From Polytrichum commune (lineage: Eukaryota > Streptophyta > Polytrichopsida > Polytrichales > Polytrichaceae): a stretch of DNA of 64,000 bases. The stretch covers positions 32,858,001 through 32,922,000 of the forward strand of contig OX485806.1 of NCBI GenBank assembly GCA_950295325.1, in the 5' to 3' direction. Under the pieces are notes generated by a model that was not told where the DNA came from, did not search any database, and saw only the letters and a list, made by a program, of their open reading frames with translations. A program made the position numbers and the translations under genes. Shown here piece by piece: positions 12,108 to 22,817 of the stretch (its first letter is position 1; each line of letters opens with the position of its first letter).

Positions 12108-15100
12108 ATGGCAAGATCAAGCAGAAGCGCCATTGAGATGTTCGCGGTGAAGGTCGATGGCCTCCCAGAGTCGGTGTTAGACGATAACGGCAACGACAAC
12201 TATGTCCCCAAGGAAGACTTCATGGGGGAGTGGACGGCACTGCCAGAGAAGATCGGGGACGGCCTCTTCTGCATGCGCTTCACCTACGAGCTGGAGACAA
12301 GACCGGACCAGCCCGAACAGTGGGTTCAAATGAAGACGTGGGAGATAGAGTCCATAGAGGCCCAGGGGGAGTATGTAATTCTGGACATGAAGAACAAGAA
12401 GGATCATATCAACCTCTTGTTGCATTTTCAGAAAAATACCTTCTCCTACCAATACGCCACCAATAACGTAGCGGAAGATGCCAAGCACTTCGACCTGGAC
12501 GGCCTCTTCTCCAAATATGCGTTGAGCCCATACTGGACTGCAAGGAAATTGACCGCCCTTGCATTGAACATCTCCAAATACAACAGTGTGGTCACTGAGG
12601 CAAACAAGAAGAAGAAGAGCCCCAGGAAACCATCCACATCAGGGGCAGGAGGATCTAGAAGTGCACCCAAGCCTGTGCCTTCCGCTAGCAGGGCGACGGA
12701 GGGCCCCAGTAGACACTCCACGCCATCGAAGAGGACAAGGGAGGAGATGGAGAAATCGGGAGTAACGGAGACCGCAGAGGTGACCTCGCCTGTCGTAATG
12801 CCCACCCCCTTGAAAAAGGGTGAGAACCCTGACGCTGTGAAGGCCACGAGGATCCTTCGAGACTTCAACAACTACTCGAAGGATTGCTGGCCCATGGGAC
12901 GCCACTTCACATTCAACGTGGACTGCTTCAAGTGCGAGATGTCCCCCAACAAATGGGTGGTTCGCTCTCGCGAAAGCGGTGGTGTGAAGTGGCAGATAAA
13001 TAATCTAATGAACAACGTCAAGTGGGACAGGCAGACCGTCTGCGTCATGCCGAAGGGGCTGACATCCCGTCCGACGAAGAAGGACTGGCCACGGATCCAG
13101 AATGGAGAGTTCTGGATCATAGACGGCCAACACAGCTTGGAGGCGTCCCAAATAATTCTCAAGGACGACAACTTCCAGCATGAGCTGAAGGAGGACTTGC
13201 GCTACTGGAAGGCGTTCTTGGTGTGGTCGGACGATTGGGACAAGCTGCGGAAGATATCCACCTTCCTCAACTCCGGCAACAAAATCAAGGCCTTCGAGGC
13301 GTCGTGGGCAGCCAACATAGTGGCTGCAAGGGACGTCTGGGTCGCCCACGGGTGCCCCCCTAAAGAAAGGGAGAACGCGAAGACGCCGTCTCCACAATGG
13401 AAGGTGAGTTTACGAACGAACGTTCGTAAATATCTTTGACATTCAAATTTTCAAGTTCTTTGACATTCAAACTTACGAACGTGCGTTCGTATTTTGTGCG
13501 TTACTGATGTTTTTCTTGCTGCAGGCATTCTGCGACGCGATGGTGGACAAGTTCTCCTCCATCGACATGAAGTCTACAACAACCAAGTCTGTCCTGGAGC
13601 TCAAGGGTGAGCTCCGCCTCATCTGTTGCAACAGGGACACTTGGGAGTTGTGGACACAATTTTTTGATGCGCACAGCTCGGGCGATCTGGTCAACCCCGA
13701 CACCGAGGAGAAGTACAGCGCGGAGAAGACCGGGGAGGCCCCTCCACTACTGAGGGAGTTCTTCAGGTCCCTTCAAGGGTTAACAGAGTCCGAGTTGCAG
13801 AGGTGCGCGGTGCATCTTCTTGGGAACACTGTGGGAAGAACCATCCCATACCCGAAGATATTTTTGAAGAGGCCAAGACACAAGCCCGGCACGTATTCCA
13901 TCAAGGAATGGTGCGAACACCGCAAGCTGAAGACTGCTGCAATGAGGGAGTTGAGCGCCCTAATACCAGAGTACGCACTCATCCTAGCCGACGGGGACAT
14001 TAATTGGGCCAGCTGGAAGATGTTCAAGGTCGACTACAACATCTCCGGACCCTCAATGCGTTGTCTTGTCAAGGAGCACGCCTCCATTTTGAAGCAGAAG
14101 GGGAACAAGAGGACAAAGAAAACCGAGACAGATCCCCAGGAGGTGGAGCAATACAGAAGCTTTTTGACGCGGAAGAGGTTGGCCACATTCGAAGGAGTGG
14201 CCAGATTTTGTCTGTTGACAAAAGGAGTGGAGAGGGTGACATTTTCCAAGTGGGACCGGACCATGAGCAGGGCCGAGGTGAGGGAGGATCGACGGGGGTG
14301 CCCATTTGCCCTGATCGATTTCAGGGGGATCCCCGGTGCGTCGAGGCAGGGGGGGAAGGACATACCTTTCTACGACCCCTTCATGGCCAAGTTCAAGGAG
14401 CACAAGTCTCCGGACATGAGGGAGCCTCACGTTTGGCTGTGGATAGTCGAGCAGGAGAAGCTCTCTGCTGTAGTCGACCTGTACGAGAAGTCGATCAAAT
14501 TTGAGTACAGCATCTTCCACAGCACTTACGTGCCCGCCAAGACGGAAGGGATCGTGGCCATCAACGAGGCCAGGGGGAACAAACAGGTGGGGGCAGTCAG
14601 CCTCGTCTTCTTGACGTACAACGCGCTGCGGAATGGGCGAGCCCCTGTCAAGGCGAACACTACGTTCAAGAAGATCTACAGCATCCCCCATCCCCCTCCC
14701 AAGGATCTGCTGCAGGAGACCTTGTACACTGTCTTCCCGGCGATGGAACTCAGGTTGGAGTTCTACGTCTCCGTTTTGCAGAGCGTGGCAATAAGCGGAG
14801 AGACCGTGTACAACGTTTGTGGCGGCAGCAAGTTCATGTACGCTGCGATGGTAAGCTCTCCAACTAATATTTACGAACGCTCGTTCGTAAAGTTCACCTC
14901 AACTTGTCTTGGGTTTGATGACATTGTTTCTCGTCGTTGATGTTTACGAACGCACGTTCGTATTTTCTAACGTATTTGCTTGAATCTCAGATGCTGGGGC
15001 TGGTCGTCAACAGCTTCATTGAAGCCATCGACGAGGAGGACTTCCACGTGCACAGGGCGAAGGCCTCCACGATGGACCTGGAGGACATGTCCCTCCCGAG

Positions 15101-16439
15101 GACGGACATCAACATGCCCGTCGACGAAGGCATGCCCGCCATGGAGACGGACGACGACGAGCCCGCGCCCTCCTACAACGTCGAGGCGATCCTCCGATCC
15201 TTGGACGTCACTCCTCTCCGCATTTTGGCGCCGTCGGGAAATCCATCCGACGTGCAAGGGACTCCGGGTGGATACACGGGGTCGTCGGCGGGGACAACCC
15301 AAGATGTCCTCCCCGCGAGAACGTCTGGAGCGGAGGCATTCGGCACTCCCGGGGGATGCTCGACATCCGTGTCGCCCAGGCCGATCGTGGTTCCCAAGAT
15401 GGAGAACCTCGACCTTCTGGACCAACGGTCCCGACCGACGTTGGACCAGTACCGCAACACGAGGCGGAGGATGAAGAAGACCCCCTACATGGAGCTGCCT
15501 CCGGGGGCAATCATCGAGGTCTCCGATGAGGACGAGGGCGACATGGAGATCATGGTCGAGCTGGGGGTAGACTTTGACAAAAACAAGAGGGTCAAAGAGG
15601 AGGCGTTGTCCGTCGCCGAGCTTAACGCCAAGCTCGAGCAAAAGATGAAGGAGGACATGGCGAAGGCGGCAGAGGAGAATGCCAAGAAAATGTTCGCAAT
15701 TCAGGAGGAGCTGAGGCAGTCGAACGAGAAGACGGACGCCATCCTCGCCATGCTCCAGCGTATGCAGAGCTTCTCGGCGCCCCCCCAGCCGGCCTACCCC
15801 TTCACTGGAGGATACCCCTCCCAATCCCCTCCACCGGGCATGTTCACCGGAGGGCCTTCCCGCCAGCAGGCGCCCCACCCCACGCCTGTTGGCACTCCTC
15901 CGCCACCAGAGGTTCCCTCGACCACCTCCCACGATGCTGTGGCGGCGGCCATCCAGGAGGACGAGGATTTACGAACGCGCGTTCGTGAATCTTCAGGTCC
16001 TCCAGTCCTCACCCCTCCCCCTTCAAGGGTAGGACTGCCCTCATACACCGATGCATTGTCTTTCACCGTCGTCCCCAGGGTAGTAGACAGACATGGCGAT
16101 GACTCTGCGCGACACACTGACATGGTCATTGTGGAGGACACGCAGGGGAGCCCCAATGACGCACCAGGGGTGCATGGGATGGACGTGGAAGAAACCCATG
16201 CGGCGTGGATGGAGGATGTCAGGATGGACGCGCTCGACCTGGGCGCCGAAGAAGAAGACGCGCTGCGCATCCAGGCGACACAGGCCTCTCAACCGGAGCG
16301 TGAGGCAGAGGCCATGGAGACAGAGGCGGCTGCAGCTGTGGAGGTTACGAACGTGCGTTCGTTAATCGTTGAGGAGGGACCTGCTGCTCGGTCCAGCGCC
16401 GCTACCCCTCCCCCCGATGACGAGGTAACTCTCCTCTGA
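12108..16439 (+). CDS. ParB-like / degenerate methyltransferase-like protein, palindrome-associated
   Basis: Exons are 12108-13403, 13525-14850 and 14991-16424. After 16424 the frame stops at 16439 if unspliced. Splicing to 16515 gives a stop at 16587-16589, and splicing to 17043 would fuse the HAD exon. All junctions are phase 0, with good donors (AAG/GTGAGT, ATG/GTAAGC) and acceptors (CTGCAG, CTCAG). The ATG at 12108 follows a GTTGCAG acceptor. Residues about 330-350 (NGEFWIIDGQHSLEAS) match the ParB/sulfiredoxin/DGQHR type of motif. Residues about 690-870 resemble a beta-class DNA methyltransferase, but the DPPY position reads IDFRG (about 697) and the FxGxG position reads NVCGGSK (about 862), so catalysis is doubtful. 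Residues about 1070-1135 form a charged coiled coil within a Pro/Ser-rich disordered region. The exons are GC-rich, unlike all flanks. Domain calls are my pattern recognition, untested by search. Confidence 0.65.
13409..13493. repeat. Palindrome pair inside intron 1
   Basis: Copies at 13409-13430 (perfect, five bases after the GT donor start) and 13472-13493 (left arm CTTACGAACG, right arm ending CGTATT). Together they occupy about a third of the 121-bp intron 13404-13524. Confidence 0.95.
14870..14964. repeat. Palindrome pair inside intron 2
   Basis: Copies at 14870-14891 (perfect arms) and 14943-14964 (right arm ending CGTATT). The 140-bp intron is 14851-14990. As in intron 1, the perfect copy is near the donor and the copy with the CGTATTTT end is near the acceptor. 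Confidence 0.95.
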
Positions 16440-16473
16440 GAATACCATTTTTTAACGAACGCGCGTTCGTAAC
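15968..16473. repeat. Palindromes in coding exon 3 and the following intron
   Basis: Copies at 15968-15989 and 16344-16365 lie within the open frame, translated as LRTRVRE and TNVRSL, and have slightly degenerate outer bases. A third copy at 16452-16473 (arm TTAACGAACG) lies just after the putative donor GAG/GTAACT at 16425. Its counterpart in the decayed copy is at 7057. Confidence 0.9.
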
Positions 16474-16754
16474 CTCTCTAACATCGCGATGTTTTTCTCT
16501 TCATCGACATCCAGTGGCCTTGCGAGAGCCCTCTTCAGCGGTCCCCCTTAGGGCCGAACAGTTTTGTAGGACACGGCATCATTTTGCCTTAGGAAAATGT
16601 GATAGACTATCACGTGAGAAATGTAAATATTCAACGGATTAATATATGAGCCTATGTTATCTGCATCGCGTTGCTTCAAATTCTCTGCCCTCGACCCCTT
16701 CTCGTATGTTGTATATGTTGATGAGATTATGTTGATTCTTGCATACCCACCTCA

Positions 16755-16910
16755 TTCGCGAACGCTCGTTCGTGAAAGGTTGCGACCCACTGTCCACCTC
16801 ATTCGCGAACGACCGCTCGTAAATGTACGTGTAGCCGCGCTCACGAACGAGCGCTCGTAAATGATGCGCACCGCCCCCGCAGCCTTCATTCACGAACGCT
16901 CGTTCGCAAG
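16755..16910. repeat. Degenerate palindrome cluster 3 (four copies)
   Basis: Copies at 16755, 16802, 16840 and 16889 keep the core CGAACG/CGTTCG or CGCTCG but have mutated outer bases (TTCGCGAACG, CTCACGAACG). They lie between exon 3 and the HAD exon, in the same relative place as the start of cluster 1 in the decayed copy. Confidence 0.9.
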
Positions 16911-17042
16911 TGTGCCCTTGAGCACATTTTCCTTGCACTCTCCTCACTTCCTCGTCTTTCCCCATAATGCACCGTCTTCATTTTCTACGCAAAGTTTCAT
17001 TATTGGATCATAGAATTAAACTAGTCGAGTTGTTCATCACAG

Positions 17043-17810
17043 GACCCCTCGGAGATTGGTCGCAACCCCTCGACCAGTGGACCTCCCACCCGGAACAAAC
17101 CTTTCATCGTTTTTGACCTCAATGGGGTGTTGTGTCACACCCAACACATCCCAAGGGTCCCCACGCGTCCCTTCCGTCACCCCGACGAAAGGGACTACGA
17201 CGGCGAGCTCGACACCCTCATTAACCGCAAGGCTGTCCGCGCCCGTCCCGGCTTGCGTGACTTCCTTCGCGAGGTGGTCGAGTTCGCTCACGTCATTGTG
17301 TGGAGCTCCATGGTCATGGAGAACACCGAGCCCATCGTGCACTTCTTGTTCCGCGATCTCCCGAGCCCTTGCCTCGTCCTCGGCCAAGAGGACTGCGACG
17401 AGCTGCTCGACGAGAAAGGTCAACCGGTGCCCAAGTTTGGCGGTCGGGGCGGAGGACAACAGTTCCTCAAGGTCCTCTGCTCGAGACTCTGGCGAGGCGT
17501 CCCCCGTCTGCAAGGGATGCCGCACGGGTGGTGGCCGACTCCAGAGAACACCGTCCTCATCGACGACAGCCCCACCAAGAGTGTCTTGAACCCCCCGGGC
17601 AACGTCATCTTCCCGGACACTTGGACCGGCGATAGGCAAGACACATTTTTGGTCGATAGGCTAGCCCCCTACCTTAGAAGGCTCGTGCTCCACGCCGGTA
17701 GCATCCCATTTTTTGTTAGGTCCAACCCCTTCGGCAATGCGGCGCTAAGCCCCCGCGATAATGTATTCAAGAGCATCATGAGGCTCGCCAAACTCAATAA
17801 ATTGATTTGA
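17043..17810 (+). CDS. NIF/FCP1-type HAD phosphatase domain (exon or separate gene)
   Basis: The open frame starts after an acceptor (TCACAG/GAC at 17042) in phase 0 and ends with TGA at 17808-17810. It shows the HAD series in order. FIVFDLNGVLCHT (residue about 25 of the exon) has DLNG in place of the usual DxDxT, a variant I recall in plant NLI-interacting-factor-like proteins. Next come VIVWSSM (about 86, motif II), a QQFLKVL lysine (about 143) and VLIDDSPTKS (about 174, acidic motif IV). Members act on phosphoserine, for example in RNA polymerase II tails, but the substrate here is unknown. No start codon precedes motif I within the open exon (the alternative GTG at 17127 would cut motif I). 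The likeliest reading is therefore that it is a downstream exon of the ParB-like gene, whose exon 3 ends in the matching phase. Confidence 0.65.
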   Translation, partial: DPSEIGRNPSTSGPPTRNKPFIVFDLNGVLCHTQHIPRVPTRPFRHPDERDYDGELDTLINRKAVRARPGLRDFLREVVEFAHVIVWSSMVMENTEPIVHFLFRDLPSPCLVLGQEDCDELLDEKGQPVPKFGGRGGGQQFLKVLCSRLWRGVPRLQGMPHGWWPTPENTVLIDDSPTKSVLNPPGNVIFPDTWTGDRQDTFLVDRLAPYLRRLVLHAGSIPFFVRSNPFGNAALSPRDNVFKSIMRLAKLNKLI

Positions 17811-17921
17811 AATGCCTCCATGTCTTTGCTTGTATCATGTGGTTCACATTTACTAATGCTTGCTTCGTTTTTGGATGTCTTTTGTTGTTGTGATTGTTGT
17901 TGTTGTTGTTCTTGCCCATAG

Positions 17922-18910
17922 TCTGCCCCCATATGCGACGCCCCTGTGGTCGACGGCCCTTCCCGTCCCCTCTCGCCCCCTGCCTCCCCTTCCCGCGACG
18001 TCACGGGCTTCCAAATGCCATCCCTCTACCAGTTCTCGGCGGTCGACGCGGCCTCGGCCGTGGATTACTCCCGCGACGTCGGCATCGACGACGGCGTCGT
18101 CAACAGCCCGCCCCCACCACTTGTCGCCCGCGCCTACGCCCCGTCGCCCTCCCCCCTCTCCAAGGAGAAACGGACGCTCGTTCGTTTGGGACACCTCTCG
18201 CCCTCGAGGGACGACGCCGTCGCTCGTCGCGGGCCGAGCCGGCGTCTCCGCATGGAAGGCCCCCGTTGCCACACCTCCCCCGCCGACTCCGTTCCTCCCC
18301 CCGCAACGTCCTCCGCGATCGTGGGCCCTCCACGCCTCGACTCCCCCCCGCCATCCAACATAATTGCAATAGTTCCATCGGCTCCGGATGCTCCCGTCGA
18401 CGCCCCCCTCGTTCCCACCGTTCCCCGCATGGACGTCCCCAAAGCCAAGGTGCCCTCCTCAACCCTGAACCCCTTTCTCGCTTTTGCTTTCCTTGTCTTC
18501 CGTTTGCGTGCCGTTCTCTTTACGAGCACCCATCCCAAACCGCCCTCATTATTTTCCCCACTCCATTCCTATTCTTATCTTCCTATGACGTTGTTTCGCA
18601 GGTGGTTACCCGCTCGCTTGGTGCCCGGCCCTCCTCCACGTCCTCCTTGGATAGGCACGCCCTCAAGGCCGCATCTTCCGAGTCCGATCGTTGTCTGGCC
18701 CTCCGGAGAAGCGCAAGACGTTCCCTTTCGCAAACACCCTCGCATTCTACTTATAATACCACCTCTTACAATTCGGGAGCGCGTCCTGAAACATGCAAGA
18801 ACGACACATATTCCTGTCCAGGCAACACACAAGGATACAGTCGTGGGCCTGAGATTTTTAGAGCCATGGAGGCCGCCAAAAAAAAAGGCTTAGCCGCCAA
18901 AAAAAAATAA
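17922..18910 (+). CDS. Disordered Pro/Ser-rich C-terminal exons of the palindrome-associated unit
   Basis: Two GC-rich coding-like exons are proposed, 17922-18449 and 18602-18910. The acceptor at 17921 follows a long T-rich tract (TTGTTGTTGTTCTTGCCCATAG, quoted in part). The donor is GCCAAG/GTGCCC and the next acceptor is TTTCGCAG/GTGG. Both exons are phase 0, and the reading closes at TAA 18908-18910 after a Lys/Ala-rich tail. The product is low-complexity with no domain recognised. The link to the HAD exon is uncertain because that exon ends in TGA. A phase-0 donor AAT/GTATTC at 17761 could bypass it. An overlapping long frame (17894-18910) in exon 1 looks like a composition artefact. Confidence 0.45.
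18168..18187. repeat. Last, degenerate palindrome copy
   Basis: AAACGGACGCTCGTTCGTTT retains the palindromic core with changed outer bases. It lies in the coding-like exon 17922-18449. It is the most downstream copy seen. Confidence 0.6.
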
Positions 18911-19432
18911 TGGGTCGGACTAGTGTGACGTCTAGAAGCGTACTAGTGGGACGGACTCCCTAAATGGGCTTAGGTGTAGAACATATTTAAGTGCTTACTT
19001 TCTATGCTATTCCAAGTTACTCAAGACATTGATGGTATTTCCATTATAATTGTATTTCAATCCCAATTAATTCATTCAACTTCCATTCATTCTTCGCACC
19101 TTCCCTTCCATTCATAACGAGTTGTGATTTCATACGCAACTATTTTCATGTATGCCTCACATTTTTGTTCACTTCCATGCCTTTATGTATAATAATAGTA
19201 GCATACCATTATACATATGGAATTTTTAGTCGTCATTACTGGTCCAATTTTGAAAGGTGCATCCTTATATAGTCTCATAATCAACAAAAAGTCTCCAAAT
19301 ACCGAATATAGTGTTTCTTCCTAATTTTTTAAGTTTCTTCCCATTAAGGTAAGATAGTGGAGGCCCATGCTAGATGATATATATAGAATGGAACACAACC
19401 ATGCACCTAAATAATGGGGAGTTAGAAGTTTT
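18911..19432. other. AT-rich spacer after the palindrome-associated unit
   Basis: Just after the stop there is a short inverted-looking segment (ACTAGTGTGACG and ACTAGTGGGACG as a direct near-repeat, 18917-18953). Beyond that the composition switches to AT-rich, and no gene was recognised. Confidence 0.4.
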
Positions 19433-19620
19433 TGCACAATCTAATTTTTATCCAAGGCATTTTACATGGGTAAAAATAGGCAACCTATACACAAAGGCAA
19501 CCTAATTGCACATATCGTTGTGCATTAAATAGTCCTATTAGTGCGGGTGGAGAATTATAGTGGAAATAGTTAGTGTGGACCACTCTAATTGTCTAACGGG
19601 GGTGAAAACTACGTGGGTTT
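19433..19620 (+). repeat. Dispersed repeat, copy 1 (partner 24562-24749)
   Basis: Shares ordered blocks with 24562-24749, including GGCAACCTATA, CAAAGGCAACCTAA, AAATAGTCCTAT and TGGAAATAGTTAGTGTGG, in the same orientation. It is an old dispersed repeat of unknown class that abuts the small element at 19644. Confidence 0.85.
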
Positions 19621-19643
19621 GCCTCCGCCACAACATGAATAAC

Positions 19644-19957
19644 TACACTAAATATGATATTTAGTGTTTGATTATAATTAGTGTTGTTACCACCCTATCC
19701 TGCACAACACTAATTTTCAATTCTTTGATAATTAGTGTTAGACATAAATGCGCCGCCACCTTCCCTACCGCCACCTCCCTTCTCCTTTTATCATTGTTAA
19801 TTTTTTTTCATATCCTTACTAACACTAAATTCATGCATGTAACTTCCACATATTACCATAGTTGATTATTAGTATTTGGGTTTACATTGAATGTTACTTA
19901 CTTTCATAGGGTTAGTGATATTTAGTGTATCGAACACTAAATATCCTATTTAGTGTA
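19644..19957. mobile_element. TACACTAAAT-family small element, copy D
   Basis: Left end TACACTAAATATGATATTTA and right end TAAATATCCTATTTAGTGTA are inverted repeats. Each end is itself near-palindromic. The interior is non-coding and only weakly like copies A and B. Confidence 0.75.
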
Positions 19958-20362
19958 CTAGAAAAAGAGGGTCAAGGGGACACCGTAATGACACCGAGAT
20001 GACACCGTTCTAACCAATCTAACAAATATTAGAGTTGAAGTGGGGTAGCCTTGGCCATGTCAAACTCATGTCATCTTGGACACAGTCTATTGCTAGCGTG
20101 GGAATACGTTTACCCTTGAATCATGGTGCATTCATCTAGCTAGGAGGACCACAAGGTTCATAAGTGTTAGTGCACATTCCTTGGAGCCATTCTCTAGGCC
20201 ACCGCTTTTCCATTTATTGTGGACAAACCTATTTCTACCAACGAGTATTCTTCAAAACTCAAAGTTACCTTTGGCGGTATCTTGCATGGAGTTGAAAAAA
20301 ATTGACCGCTCGTCAGGTTACACAATTGTGGGCTTATACATGTCTTCCTCGGGTAAAAACAT

Positions 20363-20589
20363 TACACTAAATATGATGTTTGTTGACACTTGTTATTTGG
20401 AATCATTATGCAATGCTATATCTTTCCATTGTTGATGTAACTCTTCACCAAGTAAAGTTGTTATTGTTTCATAATGTCCAAACAACCAATTTGACATTTG
20501 TTGGTAAAATTTGGGACTTACGGTAAATATATATAGCATTGCATGGATCATACAAATAGTAAATGTTACTAAATATCATATTTAGTGTA
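20363..20589. mobile_element. TACACTAAAT-family small element, copy E
   Basis: Left end TACACTAAATATGATG and right end CATATTTAGTGTA are inverted repeats 227 bp apart overall. Non-coding. Confidence 0.6.
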
Positions 20590-22815
20590 GTAATCGCTTG
20601 CATCCTTGTAGATAGGTTTTCGGTGTGGGTTTTGATTGACAAAACCACACATGGAAGACTAAATATGTGTTACATTTAAATCTAGATGTCATTATTAGGT
20701 TAATTGAGAGGTCACAATGACTTGGGAATGAAATTAGAATGATAATATTAGGGAAAACAACTTCTTAAGTGAGTTCTAGTATTTTATTAAGTTAAGGGAT
20801 AAATTATTAGGGTCACATCAATGCAATACATGGAATTGCTCAGTCTCTCCCTTACCACCATCGCTCAACAGTAACATCTCTCTCTATTATGGTTTTGCAA
20901 TGCAAGGAGTCACGCCTCAACAATAGTCTTTTGAGTAACCAACAACCACAAAAACCAAGGCCAAGGGCACCTTGATTTGATCCATAGTCTCTCATTCATT
21001 AAATGATACTTTAATGAATCAAGACATATTGTAGTTCAACCCCACGGGTTGTTCGGTTCCTTAATTTATCTTTATTTTTAATAAGACAGTGGAACCATCG
21101 TCCTTACCTTTGTTAGGCAACACATCATCCCTGTAAATATCTAGTGACTACAAGCCAAACCACGTTAGTATAGACAACCTAATGATCTTTGGAGTACTTC
21201 TTCAACAAGCTTATCTCAATTGAATAAGTTGTAAGTATTTAAATTGGTTCTCTTCCCATTCCCTTGAATAGCATAAGAACATTTATCTTATTATATTAAA
21301 ATGAATTGTTGCGGATTACAAAAGTCTAATAACGAGTAACAAGAACTGAGTCTACCGATTAATAACCTAAAGGATTGAGTCTACATTCCAATCACCAAAG
21401 CCAAGGAACTGGTCACAAGTAGCGAGTTTCATAGAGTGTAGCGCAAGCCATAGTCTTAGTACCAAGCGACAAATTAAAATGTACTCAAAGATTGACCTAG
21501 CCCTTGGTAGTTATATCCTTGCCCTAGGGTTTCCTACCAAACGATAAGAGATATCTCCTCTCTTACTCCCCAACTTGGTTCGTCTCCTAATTCCGATGCT
21601 TTGTCTTTCTCGGACTATCGTCCTCGCCACATGTTGTGGTGCTTCGCCGAATCGGACGTTGAAGTTACTTCCTCTTGACCATGGTCTCGCCTAATTGACT
21701 ATAATTCGCGTCGCCACAAGATGATGGTTCTCTTACAATTTATATATCCTTTTCACAAGGATCCCTCAACAATTCATGTCCTCGTGTAAGTCCGGTTGTC
21801 AATCCAAAGCACAATCTTTTAAATAAAAACAAGCATTTCATATGAAGAGATGATAAGACGTCTTCAATCTCGGCTTAGGCTTTATGTAAATAGGGAAGGG
21901 CTTCACACCTTGGAAATCAATAGAGACAATCGCCTTCAAATACTATATTTCACTATTTGACTCTATTCACAAAAGTCAAGACAGTTGCCACCCCAATTAT
22001 TAAGCTCAGTGAATATGCTCTCTTCCCGAGAGTCGAGACTATAGGTTACTCAATTTTCACAAGGTAAAGGGTGAAGAATGCCGGTTACTTAGTTGGCATG
22101 GTATCGCTACAAACCAGAAGCCTCACCACCCAACACTACTATCAGACTATGGTCATTCGATAATTAAGCTTTGAAAAGAATCCCACTCCCTTCCTGAAAG
22201 TTAGAGTAAGGATTTCAACAATCATTCATTAACAATAATCAATACTGAATATTATTGATAAACATTACTTTCAAAATGTATTTTAGAAAATGATATGTAA
22301 TCTACTGGCCAAAGATAAAGTTTCCACTCTCTTCTCGAGAGGGATCTGTCCAATAATGAGAGGAAAAATTCCCAAGTCTCCTCTTCTTCTCCAATCATTT
22401 TTCACTTCCCCTATTAATCTCCTCCCTCAAACTATGGTCATTGCAGAGAAAATTGTCCTTTCAAGCGATGTACCCGTCCAGAGCCAGATTCATAAGTCCT
22501 GCTCAATTAATCACATGTCTATTGTTTCTCATAAATCACATGTCTATTGTTTCTCATAGATGAGTCTCAAGCTCTGGATTAAGGTCACCGAGTTGGAGAG
22601 AACTACTTTTACTTTCTATTCAACTAAATAATTACTACTGGCCTACTTCATCATTGTTTCAAGGTTCTAACTACAATTTTGAGTCTTAACTTCATCAAAG
22701 TTCAAAATTTAAACTACTCTATCCAAAAATTTGTATCACAATCTTGTATTGAGGGTCGTCATTTCCTTTCTTACAAGCACCAGCGCGACTATTCACATCA
22801 AATTGTGCAGAAAAA
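20590..22815. other. AT-rich spacer
   Basis: No open frame with protein-like character was recognised. The long stretch lacks RNA-gene signatures I can identify and may be eroded transposon sequence. Confidence 0.4.
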
Positions 22816-22817
22816 CC

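Noticed and set aside
14053-15932. Long antisense frames opposite exons 2 and 3 (14053-14691, 14967-15932)
   Set aside because: They arise from GC-rich codon usage of the sense gene, give Arg/Gly/Pro-rich nonsense and lack motifs.
17894-18600. Long alternative plus frame overlapping 17922-18449
   Set aside because: Arg/Pro-rich composition typical of a shifted frame in GC-rich DNA. The 17922 frame is better balanced and has matching splice phases. Only its distal part (18602-18910) was kept, as an exon.
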